A stretch of 17,558 bases of DNA from Chromatiales bacterium (GTDB taxonomy: Bacteria; Pseudomonadota; Gammaproteobacteria; SZUA-152): assembly GCA_026999335.1 (NCBI GenBank), contig JALTPW010000897.1:1-17558 (forward strand), in the 5' to 3' direction. Shown piece after piece: positions 1 to 7,333 of this stretch (positions are counted from its first letter, which is position 1; every line of letters begins with the position of its first letter). The translations under genes and the position numbers were made by a program. The notes below the pieces were generated by a model. It searched no databases. It was not told the origin of the DNA and saw only the letters and a program-made list of their open reading frames with translations.

Positions 1-35
1 CACTTTGTCGCGCGACAAAGTGTCACTTTTTGCCC
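1..35. promoter_or_regulatory. Overlapping palindromes upstream of the cytochrome operon (possible operator)
   Basis: Positions 1-22 are a perfect 22-bp palindrome: CACTTTGTCGC followed directly by its exact reverse complement. The right half then forms a second, odd-centred palindrome with what follows (AAAGTG-T-CACTTT, 17-29), so a CACTTT-type half-site occurs three times in about 35 bases. Such stacking is typical of an operator bound by a dimeric regulator, about 100 bp ahead of the first cytochrome gene. The regulator is unknown, and the window edge may cut off further repeats. A hairpin role at the end of an upstream gene is the main alternative. Confidence 0.4.
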
Positions 36-133
36 ACCGTATTTCCCGATAGATTGACTCTCTGAGAAAACCCGTAAAACGGGCGTAATCAGCGAATGAC
101 TTGCGGCTGTGAGTCAGAGTGGGAGAGTCGAGT

Positions 134-3052
134 ATGTGGGTTGCCAGTGTTTCCAGCGGTCGAATCGGCCAGCTGCTCCAGTTCCGTCTTCTGATCCCGG
201 CCTGTCTGATAGGCCTGTTTTTCGTCCCGTTACAGGCTGCACCCAATGCGATGGATCTTCCTGTGCTGCACCCCGCCATCCCGTTACTGGATGAGGCCGG
301 TGATCACGTGCTCGACAGCGGCAAACCCTACAGTCCGCGCATGAGCTGCGGCAATGCCGGTTGTCACGACTACGAATCCATTACCCACGCCTACCATTTC
401 GAAATGGGTCGTGACGAGGCCGGTGACGACTTCGGTGCCCAGCGTGGCCTGCCGCAGCTGGTTTCACCCGGCTATTTTGGCGGTTATGCCTGCATGGGTG
501 GCAGTAATCCCGAGGTGCTGGCGAAAAAGGTCAATGCCAGTGCTGATGACTTTGCCGACAAGGGGAGCGCCGGGCTAGTGGCGCGCTGCATCTCCTGCCA
601 CAGTGGCGGTGGCTGGATGGAAAAGGATCGCAACGGCAATCGTTACGATGAAATGGATGTTGCGCGCATCGCCGAGTTCGATGGGGATTACTACAACCGC
701 GGTACCGACGATGACAACCAGCCCGCCGATAGCGATACCGTGGCCCTGTGGAATTGGAAAAAAAGCGGGGTGCTGGAGGCCGATTGTTTTATTTGTCATG
801 CCGACTTTACCCAGTTGACCAAGACGGATCCGCAGTTGAATACCGAAGGTAGTGCCAACGCCTACGACCATTTCCGTGAGTTGCGCCGTACTCAGCTGGT
901 TCGCGAAGGTTTTTTTTATCGTGAGGCCGCCTCGGCAATTCTCGAATTTGTCAATCTGCGTCATGACAACTGCGCCACTGGCGTGGCGGGCTGTGCCGCC
1001 AGTGACATGAGCCTGCTGAATTTCGCCCGTGACACCGCTGCCAGCAATGCCCCGCATTTGCGCACCAAGCCGCAATATGCCCTGTTGCTGGATGCATCGG
1101 AAAAACCACAGATCAATTGGAATCCGCAGGCTTTCGACAACAAGGGCAAGGTACAGATTCCTATGCTGCGTTTTCCTGGCAACGACAATTGCATGATGTG
1201 CCATCGCACCAGCAATTCACGCCGGGGTTTTTACGGTTTTGGCGAGGGCGCGGCAGCGGTTTCCGATGAAGTCACCGGCATTATTGAAGAGGACTATCAG
1301 GACGACGTGCACAAGGGCAAGACCTGGAGTGCCGAAAATGGTGAGAGTCGCCGCATCGAAAACTGCAATGCCTGCCACTCGCGTAATTACTTCAAGCGCC
1401 CCTTCGACAATGTCGATCTTTCCGCCAATCACAATATTCTCAAAGGCAATTCCGACATGGATGTGCGCAACGATCTGGACTATGCGCCCAATGCCCGCTC
1501 CTGTGAGTATTGTCACAACGATGCTCCCGAGCCGGTGATTCCGTCGGGTCAGGACAGCATGCTCAAGGCCCACCTGGAGCGCTGGAAGCACAGCGGTGTC
1601 ATGGCCGGTTATCCGCAAAGTGCGCTGGAGCGCATCACCCAGACCCACCTCGATGTAGTGAGCTGTCAAGCCTGTCACATCAATGGCAAGAAATCGCGCG
1701 GCCGCCCCATCAATCCCCTCTACCGCTATCGCCAGGCGGAAAATGGCAGTCTCAAGATCATCCCTTACAATCCGCGCACGCGTTACTACTGGAAGGATCG
1801 CAACAGTGGCCGGGTGCTCAACAAGACCGAGCGCAACCGTGTGTTCAAGGTGGTCGAGGGCATGGACAGTAACTACGGCGCCATTGTCGATCCGCTTTCC
1901 GGTGCCGAGTTGGCGCGCGTCAGTGTGCGTCTGTCGCACGGCAGCTGGCGTTTTGGCGAGCCGCAGAGCTACAGCGATTTTCTTGCCCTGAAACGGGCCT
2001 ATGACAAGTTGTTGCAACTCAAAGGCATGCAGAATGCCGATGTCGTACTGGTGTGGACGGAGTCCAACGAATACATCATGTCGCACAACACGCGCCCGGC
2101 GGTGTCCTCGGTGCAATGCAGCGAGTGCCACAGCAAAAAGCAGGATGGCTCTTTTAGCACTCTGCTGTCGCAGGACGGCCTGTTCGGTGAAGCTAACCGT
2201 AAATCGGTGACCAGCTTGGTCGATCCACGCCTCATCGATGAGGGCTTGGTGATCCTCGATATGCCCTACATGAAGGTGGATGCGGCGGGCGAGGTGACGG
2301 TGAACGTGGCCGATATCCTGTATCAGACACTTATCGATCCCTCCATGACCGTGTTACGTTCTGCGCGCGCCCGCCAGGTATCCGGCCTCATGCAGCGCAA
2401 GTTAGCGGCGGGCGTTATTGCTGACGGTATCGTCGCCAACGCAGCGGATGTGCAGAAACTGCAAGACCTGTTTGGCAATGGGGAAATTTTTGTCTACCGG
2501 CCGAACTATGGCGATGCATCGCTGCGCAGCACGGCACTGCTTGCCGAGATCAACGCTCAGAGTGACCTGCTCTATCCCAGCTACCGTTTCGAAATCGCCC
2601 TGGCCGCCGACAGCCGCATCCGCCAACTGGCGAATGCAGGCCAGGGGACACTGGTTTCACCACTGATCTCCCTGCTGGCCCGTGACCGCCGCAGCCAGGC
2701 CGTGACCCGCTTCGATTCGGCGCGTCTGCTGGTCAGACTGCCCTATACCGGCAGCAGTGATGACTTGCAACAACTGCGGGTGGTGACATCTTCCGTTGCG
2801 GGCCAGTGGACGCCCATCGACAGCGCGGACATCGTCACCGTGCAGCCGCAAACCAACGCCCATGAGGGCTACGTGCTCTTCTGGACGGCGCATTTTAGTG
2901 ACTTTGCCGTCACCGATGTGGTGCTCGGTGCCGGTACCCCGCCGGTGCTGGATGTCGATGATGCTCAAGCCTCGTCGAGTGGTGGTGGTGCCGGTTTTGG
3001 ATTGATGCTGCTGAGTGCCTTGGCCCTGACCAAGCGTCGTTGCGAGCATTGA
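134..3052 (+). CDS. Octahaem c-type cytochrome with GlyGly-CTERM tail, predicted surface-exposed
   Basis: This 972-residue protein is a predicted exported multihaem cytochrome. ATG 134 is chosen over the in-frame GTG at 119 because GGGAGAG (121-127) lies 6 bases before it. A hydrophobic signal segment (about residues 18-37, ending LQAAPNA) is followed by eight haem motifs: one CX4CH (CGNAGCH, C72) and seven CXXCH (CISCH, CFICH, CMMCH, CNACH, CEYCH, CQACH, CSECH, the last near residue 662). The last 300 residues carry no haem and look beta-rich. The C-terminus, SSSGGGAGFGLMLLSALAL then TKRRCEH, has the glycine run, hydrophobic helix and basic end of a GlyGly-CTERM signal, which in known families is cut by rhombosortase in proteins exported by type II secretion. 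Inference: it is the outermost cytochrome of the conduit encoded downstream. The donor or acceptor is unknown, and catalysis as a multihaem reductase cannot be excluded. Confidence 0.9.
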   Translation: MWVASVSSGRIGQLLQFRLLIPACLIGLFFVPLQAAPNAMDLPVLHPAIPLLDEAGDHVLDSGKPYSPRMSCGNAGCHDYESITHAYHFEMGRDEAGDDFGAQRGLPQLVSPGYFGGYACMGGSNPEVLAKKVNASADDFADKGSAGLVARCISCHSGGGWMEKDRNGNRYDEMDVARIAEFDGDYYNRGTDDDNQPADSDTVALWNWKKSGVLEADCFICHADFTQLTKTDPQLNTEGSANAYDHFRELRRTQLVREGFFYREAASAILEFVNLRHDNCATGVAGCAASDMSLLNFARDTAASNAPHLRTKPQYALLLDASEKPQINWNPQAFDNKGKVQIPMLRFPGNDNCMMCHRTSNSRRGFYGFGEGAAAVSDEVTGIIEEDYQDDVHKGKTWSAENGESRRIENCNACHSRNYFKRPFDNVDLSANHNILKGNSDMDVRNDLDYAPNARSCEYCHNDAPEPVIPSGQDSMLKAHLERWKHSGVMAGYPQSALERITQTHLDVVSCQACHINGKKSRGRPINPLYRYRQAENGSLKIIPYNPRTRYYWKDRNSGRVLNKTERNRVFKVVEGMDSNYGAIVDPLSGAELARVSVRLSHGSWRFGEPQSYSDFLALKRAYDKLLQLKGMQNADVVLVWTESNEYIMSHNTRPAVSSVQCSECHSKKQDGSFSTLLSQDGLFGEANRKSVTSLVDPRLIDEGLVILDMPYMKVDAAGEVTVNVADILYQTLIDPSMTVLRSARARQVSGLMQRKLAAGVIADGIVANAADVQKLQDLFGNGEIFVYRPNYGDASLRSTALLAEINAQSDLLYPSYRFEIALAADSRIRQLANAGQGTLVSPLISLLARDRRSQAVTRFDSARLLVRLPYTGSSDDLQQLRVVTSSVAGQWTPIDSADIVTVQPQTNAHEGYVLFWTAHFSDFAVTDVVLGAGTPPVLDVDDAQASSSGGGAGFGLMLLSALALTKRRCEH

Positions 3053-3068
3053 TGGTGTTGTAACGGTT

Positions 3069-3111
3069 GAATGCCACGGCGGTGTCTCCTCCCTCGACTG
3101 CCGTGGTATTC
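3069..3111 (+). promoter_or_regulatory. Strong intercistronic stem-loop
   Basis: In RNA, 3069-3083 pairs with 3097-3111 over 15 contiguous pairs, two of them G-U wobbles, enclosing a 13-base loop (3084-3096). It lies in the 86-bp gap after the octahaem gene. Only four T residues follow (3117-3120), so it is a poor intrinsic terminator; partial termination, 3'-end protection or RNA processing fits better. The loop contains CTCC, complementary to the GGAG at 3123-3126 that is the likely ribosome binding site of the next gene, so control of translation is also possible. Confidence 0.55.
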
Positions 3112-3138
3112 ACCACTTTTGCGGAGCCTGGCCTTGAT

Positions 3139-3381
3139 ATGAATAACAACAGTCCTGAACAAGAGCGCCCAAAAACACGCCTGCAACAGGCCTTGCCCTG
3201 GCTGGCGGGGGCCGGCTTTGCCCTTAGCCATATCGCCCTGACGAGCAACTGCACCGTTCCCAAGGAGGGTCGTTGCTCCACCTGTGGTAGCTGTGTCGTG
3301 GCTCTAGGGGCCATCGTTGCCTGGGCGGTACTGAAAAATAAGCCGGCGGACGCCGACGTGGATTCGGCCGATAAGGCCTGA
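3139..3381 (+). CDS. Small cysteine-rich membrane protein of unknown function
   Basis: An 80-residue protein, not recognised as a known family. ATG 3139 (MNNNSPEQ) is preferred over the upstream in-frame start at 3067, which falls inside the stem-loop; GGAG at 3123-3126 lies 12 bases upstream, rather far. A polar N-terminus of about 20 residues is followed by two hydrophobic stretches (about 22-40 and 55-70). Between them lies a cluster of four cysteines, CTVPKEGRCSTCGSC. The stop is 9 bases before the next start, so it belongs to the same transcript as the cytochromes and barrel. The cysteine cluster could bind a metal or Fe-S centre or form disulphides, and the protein might assist assembly of the conduit. 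These roles are inferred from position only. Confidence 0.7.
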   Translation: MNNNSPEQERPKTRLQQALPWLAGAGFALSHIALTSNCTVPKEGRCSTCGSCVVALGAIVAWAVLKNKPADADVDSADKA

Positions 3382-3390
3382 GGTCGAAAT

Positions 3391-4653
3391 GTGCCAGTGT
3401 CTTACCCATTCGCTGTCCCAGTTTTCCTGCTGGCCGGCCTGTTTTTTACCGGCATGGCCACGGCAGGGTTGTCCGGGCGCGTCGATGCGCTGATGCAGGT
3501 GGACAAGCGCGCATTTGCTGATCAGGGACAGATCGAGGGACGCGGGGATTTATTATTTGTCGATGATGAACGGAGACTCCGTTCGGGACTAAGTCTGGCC
3601 CTGCGGCGGCGTGAAGGGGTGAATGAGACCCGCCTTTATCAACTGTTTGTGGAAAAACATTTCCCACAAACGCTTTTTTTTGAGCAACAACTTGATGTTA
3701 GCCTGGGGCGTCTGCAACGCGCCGACGGACTCGGATTCTATATCCTGGACGGTGCCCGGCTGCATATGCAGGGGCAGGGTTTGAGCATCAATGCCTATGC
3801 CGGTCGTCCCGGGCGCATCGAAGGCTTTCGCAGTCTCAGCGCACGGGTGCTGTACGGGGTGGATGTGCATTATCCGCTGCCAGCCCGGGCCGGCATGGGA
3901 TCGGGGACGCTGCGCCTCGGTTGGCAGCGCCTGATCGATGACCGCTCCGTGGATCGTATCAATGCCGGCTGGCACGCATCGGCCGCTAAGGCGTCCGTGG
4001 TGGCGCTGCTTCAAGGCACCTATCTGCCGGCGCAAAGGCGGTTGGAAAACATGCAGGCCTATATCGAAGGCGAGGTCTCGGAAAAATCCTTTGCGCGGCT
4101 GCGTTTCGATACCTACAGGCCCAGCCATGCCCGGTTGAGCTTTCGCCAGCGTTTCTATGCCCACTACGCGCGCAACGGGCAGATGATCCTGAGCGGTGAA
4201 TGGCATCGGCGTTTACGGCAAGATGTGCGTGGACAGTTGCGGCTGCGGCGCGTGTGGCGGGAGACTACGCAGGGTGGTTATGCCGACAATGGTCTGGGTA
4301 TCAGTCTGGATGCCAGTGGCCGTCGTCCTCGCGGCCAGACCTGGGCTGCGCAGTTCGACCACCTGCGTCTGCACGATGATCAAAACACCGGCCTCTATTT
4401 CCAGTATAGCACTGCCTTGACCGCGAAGCGGCGCAGTGTCGTCAGCGGCGTCGTGCAGTTTCAGGAGCGGCGCCTGATCGGCCACAATCACGTGCTGGGT
4501 CTGGAGGCGCAAGTGGAGCAGGTGATTCGCGCAGACCTATATGCGTCCTACTTTGTCAGTTTTATTCATAACAGCAATCTGCACAATGAATATCGCGTCG
4601 GTGTGAGGCTCAGCTATCTCTTCGATGATCGCAGCCGGAGTTTGCTGCCATGA
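3391..4653 (+). CDS. Putative outer-membrane beta-barrel of a porin-cytochrome conduit
   Basis: A 420-residue protein starting at GTG 3391, with GAGGT (3380-3384) upstream. A signal peptide (FLLAGLFFTGMATAG, about residues 12-26) precedes a mature part with no long hydrophobic helix and no haem motif. It consists of alternating polar/apolar segments rich in aromatic and arginine residues, ending in a strand-like YRVGVRLSYLF and a short tail, as in outer-membrane barrels. Its position between the surface-type cytochrome and the periplasmic cytochromes suggests the porin sheath of a porin-cytochrome complex, the job MtrB does in Shewanella. At 420 residues it is much shorter than MtrB (about 700) and I cannot assign it to that family by eye. 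Its stop overlaps an ATG (ATGA, 4650-4653), the probable original start of the next gene. A general porin is the alternative. Confidence 0.75.
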   Translation: MPVSYPFAVPVFLLAGLFFTGMATAGLSGRVDALMQVDKRAFADQGQIEGRGDLLFVDDERRLRSGLSLALRRREGVNETRLYQLFVEKHFPQTLFFEQQLDVSLGRLQRADGLGFYILDGARLHMQGQGLSINAYAGRPGRIEGFRSLSARVLYGVDVHYPLPARAGMGSGTLRLGWQRLIDDRSVDRINAGWHASAAKASVVALLQGTYLPAQRRLENMQAYIEGEVSEKSFARLRFDTYRPSHARLSFRQRFYAHYARNGQMILSGEWHRRLRQDVRGQLRLRRVWRETTQGGYADNGLGISLDASGRRPRGQTWAAQFDHLRLHDDQNTGLYFQYSTALTAKRRSVVSGVVQFQERRLIGHNHVLGLEAQVEQVIRADLYASYFVSFIHNSNLHNEYRVGVRLSYLFDDRSRSLLP

Positions 4654-4660
4654 AGGGTTT
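4652..4660. repeat. Left 9-bp target-site duplication of MITE copy 1
   Basis: GAAGGGTTT here and GAAGGGCCT at 4892-4900 match at 7 of 9 positions; both differences are C/T transitions. They directly border the element at 4661-4891. Removing the element plus one repeat copy joins ATG 4650 in frame to the next gene's signal peptide. Confidence 0.55.
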
Positions 4661-4891
4661 TACTACTGTCCCATTAACTTTGCATCGTTATGTTGGATGT
4701 CGGGTCAAGTCCGGCATAGGCTCTTTTGACCCGGCATCCAATAAGTTGTTGAAACCGCTAGATTCCGGCCTGTGCGGGAATGACGAGAGGATATTGTTTG
4801 TATTCATGTTTCCAGCAGGTTGGGTGCCCGGCTTTCCCAAGCATTCCATCAACCATATCAAACACAAAATAAAGTTAATGGGACAGCAGTG
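4661..4891 (+). mobile_element. MITE-like element, copy 1, inserted behind a cytochrome start codon
   Basis: A 231-bp non-coding element. Terminal inverted repeats at 4662-4681 and 4871-4890 match at 19 of 20 positions, starting ACTACTGTCCC and ending GGGACAGCAGT. An internal hairpin (4701-4708 with 4726-4733) and a REP-like palindromic half (GATTCCGGCCTGTGCGGGAA, near 4765-4784) are present. The final 90 bp (4801-4890) match the reverse complement of 9541-9630 at 73 of 90 positions by hand count, without gaps, so this is a diverged family. No transposase is encoded; mobilisation by one acting in trans is inferred. A 9-bp duplication suggests an IS family with that target size. Element plus duplication is 240 bp, a multiple of 3 without stop codons in the interrupted frame. 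Confidence 0.75.
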
Positions 4892-5492
4892 GAAGGGCCT
4901 GATCCTGATAATGCTGCTGACCCTGCAGAGCCTGCCCCTGTGTGCCGCGGGCGAGGTCAGCAATGAAAAGGAAAAGAGCTGGTGGGAAAAACGCCACCAG
5001 CGAACGGATATTTTTTATCCGCACAATGCCCACCAGGCGGTGATGGAAGAGGGCGGCGATGCCTGCCTGCGTTGTCATCCCTTCAATGGCACCGATATTC
5101 GCGATATCAAACATCTTCAGTTGATTAACGTTATTGCCAATGAACCGCTGCGTGAGATTTGCCACAGCTGCCATGCTGTGCAGCCCAGCGCCCCCTGGCG
5201 CTGTGATCTGTGCCACGATCAGCCGCAAAAAATCTGGCCGCAAGACCATAACTTTAATTATATCTTGCAGCATGGTGAAGATTCGAGACTCGATGAATCA
5301 CAGTGTCGTGAGTGCCATCTCGATCTTTCTTTTTGCACCGACTGCCATTTTCGTCGCGACAGCTCAATGCATCGGATCCACCCCCTAGCCTATATTTCCG
5401 CGCACGGGTTGGAGGCGCGCTTCGATGCCGCCAGCTGCGGCCGTTGCCACAATGTGGAGTATTGCAGCGATTGTCATCGGAGGCGGCCATGA
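4878..5492 (+). CDS. Periplasmic heptahaem c-type cytochrome with start codon inside a MITE
   Basis: A predicted periplasmic electron carrier of 204 residues from ATG 4878. Seven CXXCH motifs are present: CLRCH, CHSCH, CDLCH, CRECH, CTDCH, CGRCH, CSDCH, with many extra histidines available as distal ligands. The frame is open from ATG 4650, giving 280 residues, but that start would put about 80 element-encoded residues before the signal peptide and probably spoil export. ATG 4878, in the terminal repeat, gives MGQQWKGLILIMLLTLQSLP, a good signal peptide, though its ribosome site is poor. ATG 4911 is a third choice, with GGAAGGG 13 bases upstream but no charged N-region. Before insertion the gene evidently began MKGLILIMLL at the ATGA overlap with the barrel gene. 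Its end overlaps the next start (ATGA 5489-5492). Likely role: relay between inner-membrane and outer-membrane cytochromes. Confidence 0.85.
   Translation: MGQQWKGLILIMLLTLQSLPLCAAGEVSNEKEKSWWEKRHQRTDIFYPHNAHQAVMEEGGDACLRCHPFNGTDIRDIKHLQLINVIANEPLREICHSCHAVQPSAPWRCDLCHDQPQKIWPQDHNFNYILQHGEDSRLDESQCRECHLDLSFCTDCHFRRDSSMHRIHPLAYISAHGLEARFDAASCGRCHNVEYCSDCHRRRP
4892..4900. repeat. Right 9-bp target-site duplication of MITE copy 1
   Basis: GAAGGGCCT, partner of GAAGGGTTT at 4652-4660. This copy encodes Lys-Gly-Leu at the start of the signal peptide, so it presumably keeps the ancestral sequence. Confidence 0.55.
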
Positions 5493-6460
5493 GCAGGATC
5501 TGGCTGCTGTTTTTGCTGCTGATGGTGCTTCTGCTGTCGGGTTGTGACATGAATGGGAATGCGTCGACCGTGGCGTCCGGCCATCTCATCCTTGACAGCG
5601 GGCACGGTGATGACGGTTCGGCCTGGGGGCTGCCGGATTGTGCCGCCTGTCATCCGCTGGCCCTGATTCACCGCCGCGTGTCGCGTATCCGCGATATGGT
5701 GCGAGACAAGGGTTTCGACAGCTGCACCGGTTGTCACGGTGGCAATGGCACGCAACAGCCGCGCCGCTGTGTGTTTTGCCACAACCCGGGTGACCTGCCA
5801 TCGCAGCCGCTGGGCGATGGCGTCAATGGTCATGATTTTTTGAAATCTGGCCGAGAGCCACTGAGCGACGGGCAATGCCTGGTCTGCCATGTGGCCTCCG
5901 ATATGAACGGAGGCTTCGATATCAATCGTGACCTGACTCGCTTTAATGATGCCAATGGCCTGGCTACGCCCTATGACTCACTCAGTGACTTCTGCCTGCG
6001 TTGCCACAATCGTGACCACCAGCAGGCTGGCTTCGAAATCACCGGTACAGTCTCGGATGACCCGCTTATCGCCATCGAGGATGCCTGGCGTTATAGCGAC
6101 AAACACGGCTGGATCGATGGTGGCGGGCGCACCTATGCCGGCCTGCGTGATCGGTATGTCTATGGCAGCCGCGTCGCCTGCACGGACTGCCATACCATGC
6201 ACGGCACGCAAAACAACGGGCTCGTCATCGACCGTTCGGATCAGGGAACCCGCCAGCTGACGGCGTTTCGGCAACGGGCCTGGCCGGTGCTTATTCTTGA
6301 AGGTGACTTTTCGCAGTTATGTGTGCTTTGTCACGACATGGAAGCGGTGCTGGAACAGGGCGATCTGGATACGGGCAACGGCCTGCGTGGTGTGCACCGG
6401 GTGGGGGAGGACTGCCGCCCCTGTCACCGGCACGGCGAAGCGGTACAGGCGGGCATGTGA
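5489..6460 (+). CDS. Octahaem c-type cytochrome lipoprotein
   Basis: A 323-residue lipoprotein cytochrome. ATG 5489 overlaps the previous stop by four bases, indicating translational coupling; the frame is open upstream to 5312, but that part overlaps the heptahaem gene. MSRIWLLFLLLMVLLLSGC is a type II signal peptide with lipobox LSGC and acylated Cys19. Eight CXXCH motifs follow: CAACH, CTGCH, CVFCH, CLVCH, CLRCH, CTDCH, CVLCH, CRPCH. CTDCHTMHG resembles the CXXCHxxH pattern of doubled-CXXCH cytochromes. The residue after the lipid cysteine is Asp (CDMN), which in E. coli retains lipoproteins in the inner membrane. If that rule holds here, the protein sits on the periplasmic face of the inner membrane, near the quinol module, and not on the outer membrane as lipoprotein cytochromes of porin complexes often do. 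Confidence 0.9.
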   Translation: MSRIWLLFLLLMVLLLSGCDMNGNASTVASGHLILDSGHGDDGSAWGLPDCAACHPLALIHRRVSRIRDMVRDKGFDSCTGCHGGNGTQQPRRCVFCHNPGDLPSQPLGDGVNGHDFLKSGREPLSDGQCLVCHVASDMNGGFDINRDLTRFNDANGLATPYDSLSDFCLRCHNRDHQQAGFEITGTVSDDPLIAIEDAWRYSDKHGWIDGGGRTYAGLRDRYVYGSRVACTDCHTMHGTQNNGLVIDRSDQGTRQLTAFRQRAWPVLILEGDFSQLCVLCHDMEAVLEQGDLDTGNGLRGVHRVGEDCRPCHRHGEAVQAGM

Positions 6461-6461
6461 G

Positions 6462-7328
6462 ATGCGACATGTCCTCGCCTTTGCCTTGCTGCTCGTTTCC
6501 ACAGCCGCCGCGGCCACGCGGCTTGTGGATCTTCCACCCCTGCATCACCCCGTCAACATCAAGCCGGTAGAATCGATGCAGCTGCCAGAGAGTTTTATCT
6601 TGAATCACCGTGGTGAAATCGTCTGCGAGACCTGCCACGGCATCGAGGATATCGAAGACATACCCTTCGCTGAGGTGGACAAGCATGTAGCAGAATTTTT
6701 GCGCGAAGGCCCCTATGCGAAGACCACGGTATTTTGTTACCGCTGTCACGAGGAAAAAGACTACCGCCGGAAAAACATCCACGACCTGCTGGATGCGCAG
6801 GGAAAATATGATGAAAAAGCCTGTGAATATTGCCATCAAAAGGCACTGGATCCCGACCAGGCATATACGCGCGAACAATTGAAGCTGCGCTTGCCGGCAG
6901 AAACCCTCTGCCCGGGCTGCCATCTGCGGACACCGCATCTCAATGCTTTCAATCACTTGGTGAAACCCGACAAAAAAATGCGCCGGCGCATGCTGGCGTC
7001 GGAGCGGAAGCTCGGCATTGTTTTGCCGTTGGATCAACAGGGCCGAATCATGTGCGTCACCTGTCACTCGTCTCATGAGCGTGGCCTGATTGCCGAAAGC
7101 AAACCGGCGGGCAAGCAGGTGGTCGGTGATTTAAAAGAAGGCGTGGTCTACGAAGATCATCCTTGGGACAGCGTCTATCGCGCCGACAAGCAGGCGCGGC
7201 TGGAGGAACTGTCAGGCAAGGCGGCGCCGGTGACATTATATTATCGCCGCCTGCGCTCGGAGGTGTTGTTGCGCCTTTCTGCAAAAGACGGCGCCCTGTG
7301 TCTGGCCTGTCACGAGTTCGAGCGGTAG
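6462..7328 (+). CDS. Periplasmic hexahaem c-type cytochrome
   Basis: A 288-residue exported cytochrome. ATG 6462 lies 1 base after the previous stop; the upstream extension to 6297 overlaps the octahaem lipoprotein gene and lacks a signal peptide. MRHVLAFALLLVSTAAAAT is a clean Sec signal, cut near residue 18. Six CXXCH motifs follow: CETCH (C55), CYRCH (C92), CEYCH, CPGCH, CVTCH and CLACH close to the C-terminus. CVTCHSSHERG resembles a doubled-CXXCH pattern. There is no membrane anchor, so it should be a soluble periplasmic carrier. No ribosome site is obvious, consistent with reinitiation after the upstream gene. It ends 5 bases before the next gene, which encodes the membrane-bound electron entry or exit module, its likely partner. 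Confidence 0.88.
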   Translation: MRHVLAFALLLVSTAAAATRLVDLPPLHHPVNIKPVESMQLPESFILNHRGEIVCETCHGIEDIEDIPFAEVDKHVAEFLREGPYAKTTVFCYRCHEEKDYRRKNIHDLLDAQGKYDEKACEYCHQKALDPDQAYTREQLKLRLPAETLCPGCHLRTPHLNAFNHLVKPDKKMRRRMLASERKLGIVLPLDQQGRIMCVTCHSSHERGLIAESKPAGKQVVGDLKEGVVYEDHPWDSVYRADKQARLEELSGKAAPVTLYYRRLRSEVLLRLSAKDGALCLACHEFER

Positions 7329-7333
7329 TCGCC

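Noticed and set aside
54..80. Sigma-70 promoter (TTGACT at 54-59 with TAAAAC at 75-80) ahead of the first cytochrome gene
   Set aside because: Spacing of 15 bp and a 4/6 match in the -10 make it too weak to call.
1217..2131. 304-codon minus-strand open frame opposite the first cytochrome gene
   Set aside because: Antisense shadow of a GC-rich coding sequence; low-complexity composition and no family features.
4650..4877. N-terminal 76 codons as a genuine part of the heptahaem cytochrome
   Set aside because: The segment lies within a MITE-like element with matching terminal repeats and a second genomic copy, and it would bury the signal peptide.
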